DNA of 39,976 nt, taken from assembly GCF_900290235.1 (NCBI RefSeq), contig NZ_OLMK01000012.1, positions 1-39,976 on the forward strand, read 5' to 3'. This document shows positions 1 through 6,898 of the stretch, piece by piece (position 1 is the first letter of the stretch; every line of letters starts with the position of its first letter). Both the position numbers and the translations under genes were made by a program. This DNA comes from Streptomyces sp. MA5143a. GTDB lineage: Bacteria; Actinomycetota; Actinomycetes; Streptomycetales; Streptomycetaceae. The notes beneath the pieces are model-generated. The model worked only from the letters and a program-made list of their open reading frames with translations, made no database searches and was not told the origin of the DNA.

Positions 1-65
1 ATACGAACGCGCGCCCCCGAGCCACTGGGCGCCCGCCGAAGCGCCGCAGGCATACGCTGGGTGGC

Positions 66-935
66 ATGCCGGAACTGCCCGAGGTCGACGCCCTGCGGGA
101 CTTCCTGGTCGGCGCTCTCGTCGGCCACGAGGTCGTCCGCGTGCTGCCCGCGGCGATCAGCGTGCTGAAGACGTACGACCCCCCGCTCACCGCCCTGGAG
201 GGGCGGCAGGTCACGGCGGTGGGGCGGTACGGGAAGTTCCTGGACGTGGAGACGGACGGCGGGGAGCTGCACCTCGTGACCCATCTCGCCCGCGCCGGCT
301 GGCTCCAGTGGCGGGACCGACTCCCCGACGGCCCGCCCCGCCCGGGTGGCAAGAGCCCGCTCGCGCTGCGTGTCGCGCTGGAGACCGGCGAGGGCTTCGA
401 CCTGACGGAGGCCGGCACGCAGAAGCGGCTCGCCGTGTACGTCGTGCGGGATCCGCTGAGCGTCCCCGGTGTCGCCCGGCTCGGCCCGGACCCCCTCGCC
501 GACGACTTCGACGCGGCCCGCCTCGCGGAGCTGCTCGCGGGGGAGCGCCGCCAGATCAAGGGCGCCCTCAGGGACCAGAGTCTGATCGCGGGCATCGGCA
601 ACGCGTACAGCGACGAGATCCTGCACGCCGCCAGGATGTCCCCCTTCAAGCTGGCGTCGTCACTGAAGCCGGAGGAGGTCCGCGCGCTCCACGAGGCGCT
701 GCGCACCACCCTCACGGAGGCCGTCGAGCGCTCACGCGGCCTGGCCGCCGGGAGGCTGAAGGCGGAGAAGAAGAGCGGACTGCGGGTGCACGGCCGGACC
801 GGTGAACCCTGCCCGGTGTGCGGGGACACCGTCCGCGAGGTGTCCTTCAGCGACTCGTCGCTGCAGTACTGCCCGACCTGTCAGACCGGGGGCAAGCCGC
901 TCGCCGACCGACGGATGTCGCGACTGCTGAAATAG
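66..935 (+). CDS. Fpg/Nei-family DNA glycosylase (base excision repair)
   Basis: 289-aa formamidopyrimidine/endonuclease VIII-type DNA glycosylase-lyase, which removes oxidised bases and nicks the strand in the cytoplasm. The protein begins MPELPEV, so Pro2 (the family's Schiff-base nucleophile) and Glu3 are present. The helix-two-turn-helix signature GIGNAYSDEILHAARMSP lies at about 180-195. A C-terminal zinc finger follows: CPVC, 16 residues, then CPTC (about 249-272). Its conserved arginine segment appears altered compared with classical MutM. Length is normal. The start is fixed by the obligatory Met-Pro-Glu; the leader is GGGTGGC directly before ATG, with a TACGCT box a few bases upstream, so the transcript may have almost no leader. 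Actinobacteria carry several paralogues, and this need not be the principal 8-oxoG enzyme (MutM), so no symbol is given. Confidence 0.93.
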   Translation: MPELPEVDALRDFLVGALVGHEVVRVLPAAISVLKTYDPPLTALEGRQVTAVGRYGKFLDVETDGGELHLVTHLARAGWLQWRDRLPDGPPRPGGKSPLALRVALETGEGFDLTEAGTQKRLAVYVVRDPLSVPGVARLGPDPLADDFDAARLAELLAGERRQIKGALRDQSLIAGIGNAYSDEILHAARMSPFKLASSLKPEEVRALHEALRTTLTEAVERSRGLAAGRLKAEKKSGLRVHGRTGEPCPVCGDTVREVSFSDSSLQYCPTCQTGGKPLADRRMSRLLK

Positions 936-1021
936 CGCGGCGGCGGTCCGGGAGCGTCCCCGAACCGGCCCCGAATCGGCCCCGTCCATGATCCGCAACC
1001 ATTGAAGGTACGGACCAGGCG

Positions 1022-1042
1022 CGGGCCCGGCGGCCGGGCCCG
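1022..1042. terminator. GC-rich inverted repeat between convergent genes
   Basis: Arms CGGGCCCGGC and GCCGGGCCCG are perfectly complementary around a single central base. The element lies between the 3' ends of the glycosylase gene (+) and the anti-sigma gene (-), where a bidirectional terminator is expected. It has no T-run, which is usual in Streptomyces. In RNA the inner bases would have to form the loop. Confidence 0.5.
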
Positions 1043-1051
1043 GCGGGCGGC

Positions 1052-1711
1052 TCAGCGCCAGGCCGGGGCCTTCAGGGTGACCAGGAGTTCACCCTCCTGG
1101 CTGCGTACCTCGAAGTGGCTGATGTCCTCGCGCTGCATCGAGGTGCCGCCCTGCATCTCGGAGGGGCGGTCCGCGCCCTCGGGGGACTTCCAGTTGGCGG
1201 CGGTCTCCTGCGACCCGTCCTTGCCGATCACGATCAGCCGACAGGCGTGGGCGCCCTCGGACTCCTTGACCTTCAGCTGGATGTCGCTGCCCCAGACCCG
1301 GTCCTCGGCCCTGACCTCGGCCCACACCCCCGACTCGGGGTCGGTGGCCGCGACCTTGTCCGGAGGGGCGCCCGGACCTGCGAGAACGGCGACGGCGGGG
1401 CCGCCGACGGCGATGATCACGGAGGCGGCGACCGCGAACAGCCAGCGCCTGCGACGTGCACGATGGCGGGCCGCCACCTCGTCGAGCAGCCGTCCGAGCA
1501 ACTGCGGGCCGGGCGCCGCGAAGGGGTGCACGGCGCGCGGTGTCGCGTTCCGGTACAGCATCAGCTGCCGGGCGGCGGGACGGAACTCGGTGACCTGTAC
1601 CGCGCACTGGGGGCAGCCGCGGACATGGTCCTCGAAGTGGAAGGACTCCACCTCGTCGAGCACGCCCAGCGAGTACGCGCCGACGTCGTGATGACGATCC
1701 TGGGACCACAT
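1052..1711 (-). CDS. Zinc-finger anti-sigma factor, single-pass membrane protein
   Basis: 219-aa putative anti-sigma factor. The N-terminal ZAS/zf-HC2 motif is H29-x3-C33-x2-C36 (HVRGCPQC), the zinc site that binds ECF sigma factors in the cytoplasm. A basic stretch (RHRARRRRW, about 82-90) leads into one membrane helix (about 90-112). The extracellular C-terminal ~100 residues end in a compact beta-rich domain. This N-in/C-out layout is typical of RskA/RslA-type anti-sigmas. The ATG at 1711 is chosen because the zinc-finger helix begins there (MWSQDRHHDVGAYSLGVLDE); the upstream open frame is not plausible coding sequence. It lies on the same strand as the ECF sigma gene about 0.9 kb upstream, so that sigma is the likely partner, although an unrelated gene and a hairpin intervene. 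Confidence 0.85.
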   Translation of the reverse strand: MWSQDRHHDVGAYSLGVLDEVESFHFEDHVRGCPQCAVQVTEFRPAARQLMLYRNATPRAVHPFAAPGPQLLGRLLDEVAARHRARRRRWLFAVAASVIIAVGGPAVAVLAGPGAPPDKVAATDPESGVWAEVRAEDRVWGSDIQLKVKESEGAHACRLIVIGKDGSQETAANWKSPEGADRPSEMQGGTSMQREDISHFEVRSQEGELLVTLKAPAWR

Positions 1712-1733
1712 GGCAATTCCTCGGGCCGGTGTG

Positions 1734-1761
1734 CGGTGGGGGTTGCTTCCTGCCCCCACCG
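1734..1761 (-). promoter_or_regulatory. Hairpin in the leader of the anti-sigma gene
   Basis: Perfect 9-bp inverted repeat (CGGTGGGGG, 10-nt loop, CCCCCACCG) that ends 23 bases before the anti-sigma start codon. It could act as an intercistronic terminator or attenuator, or be a processing site. A second inverted repeat, GCGACCAAT (1795-1803) with ATTGGTCGC (1839-1847), lies in the same 229-bp gap. Confidence 0.45.
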
Positions 1762-1940
1762 GTACGGACCAGACCCGAGAATCACTCAAGCCCCGCGACC
1801 AATGCCAACCAAAAGATTCGGAGCCGTGATCTCGGCGGATTGGTCGCCGACCGAGAAAACTTCCCCACCGCTGCCCGAACCGGCAGTTCACCGCACCGAC
1901 ACACCCCGGTCACGCGGAGTGTCGGCGGGGGCGGCCGTCC

Positions 1941-2456
1941 TCAGAAGAGATGGATCGCCAGATGCCCGAGCGGCAGACCGAGCCGCCACGCCGGTGTCCA
2001 GACCTTGGGACCGTCGTCCTCGCCGAGCACCGCCCCGCCGCCCGGCACCGCGTCCAGGTCGGGCGCGAGCAGCTCGGTCTCCTCCAGCCACCGCCAGGCC
2101 GCCGCCGCCAGTTCCAGGTCCGGCGCGGGGCCGCCCGTCTCCAGCGCCTCGGCGGTGAGGTGGGCCATGCGCTCGCCCACCCAGTCCTGCCACGGCTGGT
2201 CGTACGCCGTCAGCGACAGCCAGGTCTCCAGCTGGGTGACGACCCGGATGCCGGAGAGCTCACCGCCGGAGTCCGCGAGGAAGATGGTCAGCGCCAGGGC
2301 GTCGCGCCCCGCACGGAACTCGAAGGACGTCGGCGGCATGAGGTCGCCGGTCCGCAGCAGTTCCTCGGCGATGTACTCGGCGTAGAACCACGCCATGGGG
2401 ACGGTCAGTTCGCCGCCGCCGGCGCCGTCCGTACTCTCTTGACCTCTGTGCAGCAT
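1941..2456 (-). CDS. Hypothetical protein between ECF sigma and anti-sigma genes
   Basis: 171-aa acidic protein that I do not recognise. No signal peptide, membrane helix or cofactor motif is visible. It is rich in Trp and aromatic residues (MAWFYAEY, WLSLTAYDQPWQDWV, AAAAWRWLEE, VWTPAWRLG) and in acidic helices, which suggests a soluble helical domain. The start at 2456 is supported by a strong purine-rich leader (GGAGGAAGG) a few bases upstream. An internal ATG at 2396 would give a shorter form beginning MAWFYAEY. It sits 147 bp downstream of the sigma gene and 229 bp upstream of the anti-sigma gene on the same strand, so it may be part of the same regulatory unit. Its function is unknown; coding status rests on codon use, the ribosome binding site and position. 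Confidence 0.75.
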   Translation of the reverse strand: MLHRGQESTDGAGGGELTVPMAWFYAEYIAEELLRTGDLMPPTSFEFRAGRDALALTIFLADSGGELSGIRVVTQLETWLSLTAYDQPWQDWVGERMAHLTAEALETGGPAPDLELAAAAWRWLEETELLAPDLDAVPGGGAVLGEDDGPKVWTPAWRLGLPLGHLAIHLF

Positions 2457-2603
2457 CCCTTCCTGCCTTCCTCCGGTACGTGCGCGTCGCCCGACACCGG
2501 GCCCCGGGGCAGGGCCCCATCCGGAACACGGATGAGGACAGCTGATTGCTCAACAGCGGTCCTCAGCAAGGCGCTTTACGGAGGTTTGACTCGGCCATGG
2601 GTT

Positions 2604-3149
2604 TCACCGCAGGTCGGCCGCGTATCCCGGAAGCACCCGGCGCAGGGCGCGCAGTGCGTAGTAAGCGCGCGACTTCACCGTACCGGGCGGGATCCCCAGG
2701 GCTTCGGCGGCTTCCGCCACACTCGCCCCCTGGAAATACACCTGCACCAGTACTTCCCGGTGTTCCGGAGTGAGTGTCTTCACAGCTTCGCGCACATCGA
2801 GGGTGGCGACGGACCGCTCGGCGTGGTCAGCCATCACTCGGGCGTTCTCCAGCACCGCGTCCCCCACCTCCGCCGGACGCGCCTGCCGGGCCCGCCGCGC
2901 GTCGATGGCGAGGCGCCGGCCGACGGTGAGCAGCCAGGGGCGCACGGAGTCGAAGTCGTCGGCGCGCAGCGCCTCCGGGTGCTGCCACGCGCGTACGAAG
3001 GTCTCCTGTACGAGGTCCTCGGCGCGATGGCGGTCCCCGTCGGAGAGCCGCAGCAGCAGGGCGAAGAGCGGGCGTCCGTGTTCACGCTGGATCTCGGCCA
3101 GTTCGTGTTCGGCGGTCGTCCCGTTGGTGATCGTGGTTCCGGCCGTCAT
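2604..3149 (-). CDS. ECF-type RNA polymerase sigma factor
   Basis: 181-aa group IV sigma-70 factor. Region 2 (about 21-88) includes the conserved HRAEDLVQETFVRAWQHP and WLLTVGRRLAIDARR, which contact core RNAP and the -10 element. Region 4 (about 118-175) has the helix-turn-helix LTPEHREVLVQVYFQGASVAEAAEALGIPPGTVKSR split over two segments, for -35 recognition. No extra C-terminal domain is present. Same-strand genes downstream are a hypothetical protein and a zinc-finger anti-sigma, a common control arrangement. The ATG at 3149 starts a protein of normal length. The open frame extends upstream but reads as low-complexity Arg/Pro. There is no clear Shine-Dalgarno; a CATACG hexamer lies just before the ATG, so a leaderless transcript is possible. 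The target promoter cannot be deduced. Confidence 0.92.
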   Translation of the reverse strand: MTAGTTITNGTTAEHELAEIQREHGRPLFALLLRLSDGDRHRAEDLVQETFVRAWQHPEALRADDFDSVRPWLLTVGRRLAIDARRARQARPAEVGDAVLENARVMADHAERSVATLDVREAVKTLTPEHREVLVQVYFQGASVAEAAEALGIPPGTVKSRAYYALRALRRVLPGYAADLR

Positions 3150-3661
3150 GGGCGTATGGGAACGCGGGCGGCTCCCCGGGGACAGGGGCCGGTCACGGGT
3201 GTGCGGCGGGCGGTCGAAGCTGTCGACGAACGGTGCGACGAACGGTCTGTCGGCAGGTCGGAGGCACTGCCTCCGGCCTCCGCACCGCTCCCCGGCCCCG
3301 CCCCGCGAAGCCCGGACCCGTGCGAGGGGCGGCTCGATGTCGGCGTCCCGCCCGGGGGATCGGCTCAGGACGGGCCGCAAAGGGCGCGTCGGGGCGTGGG
3401 GCGGCACGCGCGGGCCGGAGGCACCACCGAACTCTGCCGCGGGCCGCAGCGGCCCCGCACGGCTCCGCGCCCGACACGGCTACGCCGCCGGTACACGGGC
3501 AGCGCGGTCCACAGGCTCCCGCGGCACTTGGGGCACGCGGTACTCAGGGCCCTCAGCAATCGGGGCCCTCAGCAATCGGGGCCCGCAGCACTCGGGCCGC
3601 GCGGAGCAAGGCCCCCGACCGCTCGGCGCGGCTCCGCGTGACTCTCGCGTCGTCGGTCGGG
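3150..3661. other. 512-bp intergenic region with no convincing gene
   Basis: The region separates the ECF sigma gene from the stress-protein gene, both on the minus strand. Open frames here give only Arg/Pro/Ala-rich low-complexity translations without recognisable domains. It holds the upstream region of the sigma gene and, towards the right, a 16-bp tandem repeat. I see no RNA gene. Confidence 0.6.
3548..3595. repeat. Tandem repeat, three 16-bp units
   Basis: Unit GGCCCTCAGCAATCGG occurs at 3548-3563 and 3564-3579 (identical) and at 3580-3595 with two changes. Looser related text lies on both flanks. It is non-coding as far as I can tell. Confidence 0.85.
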
Positions 3662-4123
3662 TTACGGGACCACCGTCACCGGCCAGCGGCCCGCCTTCAC
3701 GAGGCGGATCGCGACCGAGCCGACGATGCGGTGGCCGGCCTGTTCGGAGGCGCCCACCACGACCGCGTCCGCCTTGAGGTCGTCCGCCGCCCTGACCAGC
3801 CCGTTGTACGGGTCGCCGCGAAACGTGTGGAACTCCCAGCGGGTCTCGAAGACGCCCTTCACCTGCTCGGCGGCCTCACGGATCTGCGCGACGAGGCTCT
3901 CGGCGATCTCGTCGGTCGTCCCGGCCACCGGCACCCCGAGTGCCGCGCCGGCCGCCATCACCGGCTGCACGTAGACGATCGCCAGCAGCGCCCGCTGCCG
4001 CCGGGCGAGGCCCGCCGCGTAGGCCACGGCGCGCAGGGAGGAGTCGGAGCCGTCCAGTCCGACGAGGACGACCTTCGGCCCGTCGGTACCCCGTTCGAAC
4101 TGGTGCGCTTGCTGATCCGTCAC
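3662..4123 (-). CDS. Universal stress protein (UspA family), single domain
   Basis: About 153-aa Usp fold. It has the N-terminal beta-strand with the nucleotide-contact Asp (VVLVGLDGSDSSLRAVAYAAGLA), the central alpha/beta segment and the C-terminal strand-loop-helix (VVVGASEQAGHRIVGSVAIRLVKAG). The canonical ATP loop is G-x2-G-x9-G-S/T. Here the second Gly is Glu and the spacing to GS is shorter, so ATP binding may be weak or absent. The GTG at 4123 gives the start VTDQQAH, which matches my memory of Streptomyces homologues; a GTG at 4153 would add ten residues. It is divergent from a secreted polysaccharide deacetylase. Role inferred: cytoplasmic stress protein. Confidence 0.87.
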   Translation of the reverse strand: MTDQQAHQFERGTDGPKVVLVGLDGSDSSLRAVAYAAGLARRQRALLAIVYVQPVMAAGAALGVPVAGTTDEIAESLVAQIREAAEQVKGVFETRWEFHTFRGDPYNGLVRAADDLKADAVVVGASEQAGHRIVGSVAIRLVKAGRWPVTVVP

Positions 4124-4305
4124 GCTGGTGAGGCTATCCGAGAGCCCTCGCACCGGCGTGCGCCGGTGGTCGCGGAGCGCGGCGGCGCGAGGGGCGGGGG
4201 CAGAGGTGCACGGACGGGCGCCCGGGGGGCGCGAAAACTACTCCCATCGGGTGTTTCCATGCCGCCGCTCCGGTGTCGTGGTGGTGCGCCGTTCCCGACT
4301 TGGTC

Positions 4306-4317
4306 GACTCATGAGTC
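4306..4317. promoter_or_regulatory. 12-bp perfect palindrome abutting the deacetylase start
   Basis: GACTCATGAGTC is fully self-complementary and directly touches the ATG at 4318. Possible operator; the spacing leaves no room for a Shine-Dalgarno before that ATG and so favours the downstream start at 4333. Confidence 0.35.
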
Positions 4318-5172
4318 ATGACGAAGGATCAGATGTTCACGCGCCGCCGCCTCCTGCTCGGCGGTGCCGCCCTGCTCGGAGCGGCCGGTGTCGCGGGCAC
4401 GACCGCGCTGCTCACCGGCGAGGGGAGCCCCGGCCCGGCCCGGGGCGCCGCCACGGCCGCCGGTCCCGGCGCCCGTCCCGCGTTCAAGCCCTCCACGTAC
4501 CGGTTGCAGCCCATCGCCGGATACGGCGCACCACCGCCCCGGCGGCGCACCCTCGTCCCCGCCACCGTCCGCAGCCGACCGTACCTGCGGGTGGACGGAC
4601 GCGGCCGGACCATGGTGCTGACCTTCGACGACGGCCCGGACCCGCGCTACACCCCTGACATCCTGCGTATCCTCCGCAAGCACGACGTCCGCGCGATGTT
4701 CTTCGTGTGCGGCGAGATGGTGGACCGGCACAAGGACCTGCTGCGCGAGATGGCGGACGACGGGCACGCCGTCGGCAACCACACCTGGTCGCACCCCATG
4801 CTGCCCAACCTCTCCCGGTCCAGGATCCACGCCGAGATGTCCCGCACCAGCGAGATCATCGACAAGGCCTACGGCGAACCCCCGCTGTGGTTCCGCGCAC
4901 CCTACGGCGCCTGGAACCGCGCCACCTTCGAGTTCGGCGCCGAACTCGGCATGGAGCCCCTGGCGTGGACCGTGGACACCCTCGACTGGAGGGCCCCGGC
5001 GGCGGCCACCATCGCGGACCGCGTGGAGAAGGGCGCGGCACCCGGTGTCGTCGTGCTCTCCCACGACGCGGGCGGCGACCGCTCGCAGAGCGTCCGGGCA
5101 CTGCGCGCATACCTGCCCGAACTGCTCGACTCGGGATATCGGATCACGGTGCCGCAGCGGAGATACGCGTAG
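4318..5172 (+). CDS. Secreted polysaccharide deacetylase (NodB domain, Tat-type signal)
   Basis: 284-aa carbohydrate esterase 4 protein, predicted to remove acetyl groups from cell-wall or other N-acetylated glycans outside the membrane. The N-terminus carries a twin-arginine-like signal (TRRRLLLGGAALLGAAGVAG). The NodB domain covers about 95-280. It has motif 1 TFDDGPD (D104 catalytic, D105 metal), motif 2 NHTWSHP (H155 and H159 metal), motif 3 RAPYG, and a C-terminal LSHD that supplies the motif-5 histidine. All catalytic residues are present. The ATG at 4318 lacks a Shine-Dalgarno and is preceded by an in-frame stop. The ATG at 4333 (MFTRRRLLL) has GAAGGA a few bases upstream and gives a better Tat signal, so it may be the real start. 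Confidence 0.93.
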   Translation: MTKDQMFTRRRLLLGGAALLGAAGVAGTTALLTGEGSPGPARGAATAAGPGARPAFKPSTYRLQPIAGYGAPPPRRRTLVPATVRSRPYLRVDGRGRTMVLTFDDGPDPRYTPDILRILRKHDVRAMFFVCGEMVDRHKDLLREMADDGHAVGNHTWSHPMLPNLSRSRIHAEMSRTSEIIDKAYGEPPLWFRAPYGAWNRATFEFGAELGMEPLAWTVDTLDWRAPAAATIADRVEKGAAPGVVVLSHDAGGDRSQSVRALRAYLPELLDSGYRITVPQRRYA

Positions 5173-5193
5173 CACCGGAAAAGCGAATCGGCT

Positions 5194-5213
5194 CCGGGCC
5201 TTCGCCCGCCCGG
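5194..5213. terminator. Convergent-gene hairpin
   Basis: CCGGGC (5194-5199) pairs with GCCCGG (5208-5213) around an 8-nt loop; an alternative CTTC-loop stem is nested inside. It lies between the 3' ends of the deacetylase and sortase genes. Confidence 0.5.
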
Positions 5214-5224
5214 TCGGGGAACGC

Positions 5225-5896
5225 TCAGCGAACCTCGACCAGGCGGGCGAACACGACGACGTTCCCGTCGTAGCCGTTCTGCTTGGAGAAACCGCCCCCA
5301 CAGGTGATGACCCGCAACTCGGGAATTCCGCTGTTGCCGTATACGCGGTCACCGGGGAAGTTGTTCTTCGCGAAGACCTCGATGCCGTAGATCTCGAACA
5401 CCGCGGTTTTCGCGTCACCGCGCTGCACCTCGACGCGGCTGCCCTTCTTCAGCGCCCCGAGACCGTAGAACACGGCGGGCCCCTGATTGTTGTCGACATG
5501 GCCGACGACGACGGCGGTGCCCTTCTCGCCGGGGGAGACCGCGCCGGTGAACCAGCCGGCGAGGTTCGGGTCCTCGGCGGGCGGCGCGTCGACCCAGCCC
5601 TGGGCGTCCAGCCCGACGGGCACGATCGGCGCGTCGACCTGGATCGACGGGATCCGCACCCGCTCGACCATGGCGTACGGCAGGGGATCGGGCACATTGG
5701 TGAAGGTGCCGTGGGGGATGCCGCGGCTGTCGGCGGCGGCCGCCTGGGCGGGCTGCGGCGGTCCCACGTCGAATTCCCCCGAACCGTTCCGGATGAGAGC
5801 GAGACCGGTCAGCAGAACCAGCGCTATCACGCCCCACGGCGCGCGCTTTCTCCGCCGCTCCTCCTCTTCGGCCTCGGCCGGCTGGGACCAAGCCAT
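5225..5896 (-). CDS. Class F sortase
   Basis: 223-aa membrane-anchored transpeptidase of the actinobacterial class F type. A short acidic/basic cytoplasmic tail (EEEERRRKRAPWG) precedes one N-terminal membrane helix (about 21-37, WGVIALVLLTGLALI). A Pro/Ala linker and the sortase beta-barrel (about 70-223) follow. Catalytic residues: His133 in GHVDN, Cys199 in the strand motif VITCGG, and Arg218 in VVVFAR. Neighbours are two small surface proteins with a C-terminal membrane helix and an Arg-rich tail, which look like substrates although they lack a clear LPxTG. The ATG at 5896 places the membrane anchor correctly. Upstream there is a GAAACGCTA element (plus-strand reading) shared with the gene starting at 7402. 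Confidence 0.93.
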   Translation of the reverse strand: MAWSQPAEAEEEERRRKRAPWGVIALVLLTGLALIRNGSGEFDVGPPQPAQAAAADSRGIPHGTFTNVPDPLPYAMVERVRIPSIQVDAPIVPVGLDAQGWVDAPPAEDPNLAGWFTGAVSPGEKGTAVVVGHVDNNQGPAVFYGLGALKKGSRVEVQRGDAKTAVFEIYGIEVFAKNNFPGDRVYGNSGIPELRVITCGGGFSKQNGYDGNVVVFARLVEVR

Positions 5897-6229
5897 TCTC
5901 CATCCCCTCTCGACACGGCCGTCGCCGCGTCAGTCGCGCATAGGGAAACGCTAAGCGCGCCGCACCAGGACGGCGACGGGTCAGGTACGAACGGGTGGCG
6001 GTGAGCCGGGGGCCCTCGGCCATCCGAGTCGCCGCCCCCAGGAAATTTCTGACGGTCCGTGACCTGCGGCGATATCCGGCGACGCGGAATTATCACGGCC
6101 TGTCCGCTCACCAGGACGGACCAGCCCCGAAATGCGGCCCTGTGCACGGCATCTGAGGGTCTATTCGGGAGGCGCTTTCTCGCCGATCGACCGGGGACGG
6201 GTCCCGGGGCGTCTTCCGCGGAGGATCAC
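5897..6229. other. Divergent intergenic region, sortase / surface protein
   Basis: 333 bp that must hold the two divergent promoters. It contains a relatively AT-rich patch near 6040-6100 and the GAAACGCTA element at 5945-5953. I see no additional gene and no confident promoter hexamers. Confidence 0.5.
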
Positions 6230-6721
6230 ATGCGTACTACTCGTGCCCTGGCGGCTTCGGCCGTCGCGGTCAGCCTGGTCGGCCTCGCCGCACCGACGGC
6301 CGCCGCCTGGGACCAGCCCACCTCGGTCACGGCCGCCCCCCAGGTCATCGCCCGGGGCGGACAGCTCGTCCTCACCGTCAGCGGCGGCGACGCGTGCGCG
6401 ACGCCCAACAGCACCATCAGCTCGAACGCGTTCCCCACCACCAACCTCAGGTCCGTCGACGGGCGGACCGCCACGGCGACGGTGCGCGTCAACACCAACG
6501 CGAACCCCGGCGCGTACAGCGTCACCACCAACTGCGAGGGCCAGCGACGGACGTTCAACGACGTCTTCACCGTCATCGGCGGCGTCCGCGGCGGTCTCGG
6601 CGGCAGCAGCTCCACCGGGGCCACGCCGACCGACATCGCGATCGGCGGCGGGCTGGTGGCCGCCGCGGCCATCGGCGGCGGCGTCTTCTGGATGCGCCGT
6701 CGCTCGGAGAACAAGATCTGA
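6230..6721 (+). CDS. Small secreted Ig-like surface protein with C-terminal anchor
   Basis: 163-aa envelope protein. A Sec signal peptide (MRTTRALAASAVAVSLVGLAAPTAAA) is followed by a beta-sandwich-like domain of about 100 residues with two cysteines (GDACATPN and TNCEGQ), probably one disulfide. A Gly/Ser linker, one membrane helix (IAIGGGLVAAAAIGGGVFW) and an Arg-rich tail (MRRRSENKI) complete it. The tail is that of a sortase substrate, but no LPxTG or LAxTG pentapeptide precedes the helix (local sequence STGATPTD). It sits next to the class F sortase, divergently transcribed. A paralogue-like gene (6899-7402) has the same layout. The ATG at 6230 is preceded by GGAGG at good distance. Molecular role unknown. 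Confidence 0.85.
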   Translation: MRTTRALAASAVAVSLVGLAAPTAAAWDQPTSVTAAPQVIARGGQLVLTVSGGDACATPNSTISSNAFPTTNLRSVDGRTATATVRVNTNANPGAYSVTTNCEGQRRTFNDVFTVIGGVRGGLGGSSSTGATPTDIAIGGGLVAAAAIGGGVFWMRRRSENKI

Positions 6722-6734
6722 GGGCACCACGGCA

Positions 6735-6779
6735 CAGGCCCAGGCAGAGGCCAGGCCCAGGCCCAGGCCCAGGAACAGG
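6735..6779. repeat. Short hexamer repeat (CAGGCC)n
   Basis: Imperfect iteration of CAGGCC immediately 3' of the surface-protein gene; the longest clean run is about four units. Possible slippage-prone tract. Confidence 0.75.
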
Positions 6780-6815
6780 ATCTGTCGCTCACCCCCTTCG
6801 GAGCACGGATCGCAC

Positions 6816-6874
6816 GCCGTTCAGCCCTTCGCCCCGGACCCGCTACGGGATACCGGGGCGAAAGGCCGAACGGC
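6816..6874. terminator. Very long inverted repeat between convergent surface-protein genes
   Basis: Left arm 6816-6837 and right arm 6853-6874 are 22 nt each with two mismatches. The 15-nt loop contains a further small stem (CCCG, cta, CGGG). It lies exactly between two convergent genes and is a strong bidirectional-terminator candidate. Confidence 0.75.
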
Positions 6875-6898
6875 GTCCGCCGTCAGGTTCGTCCGCCG

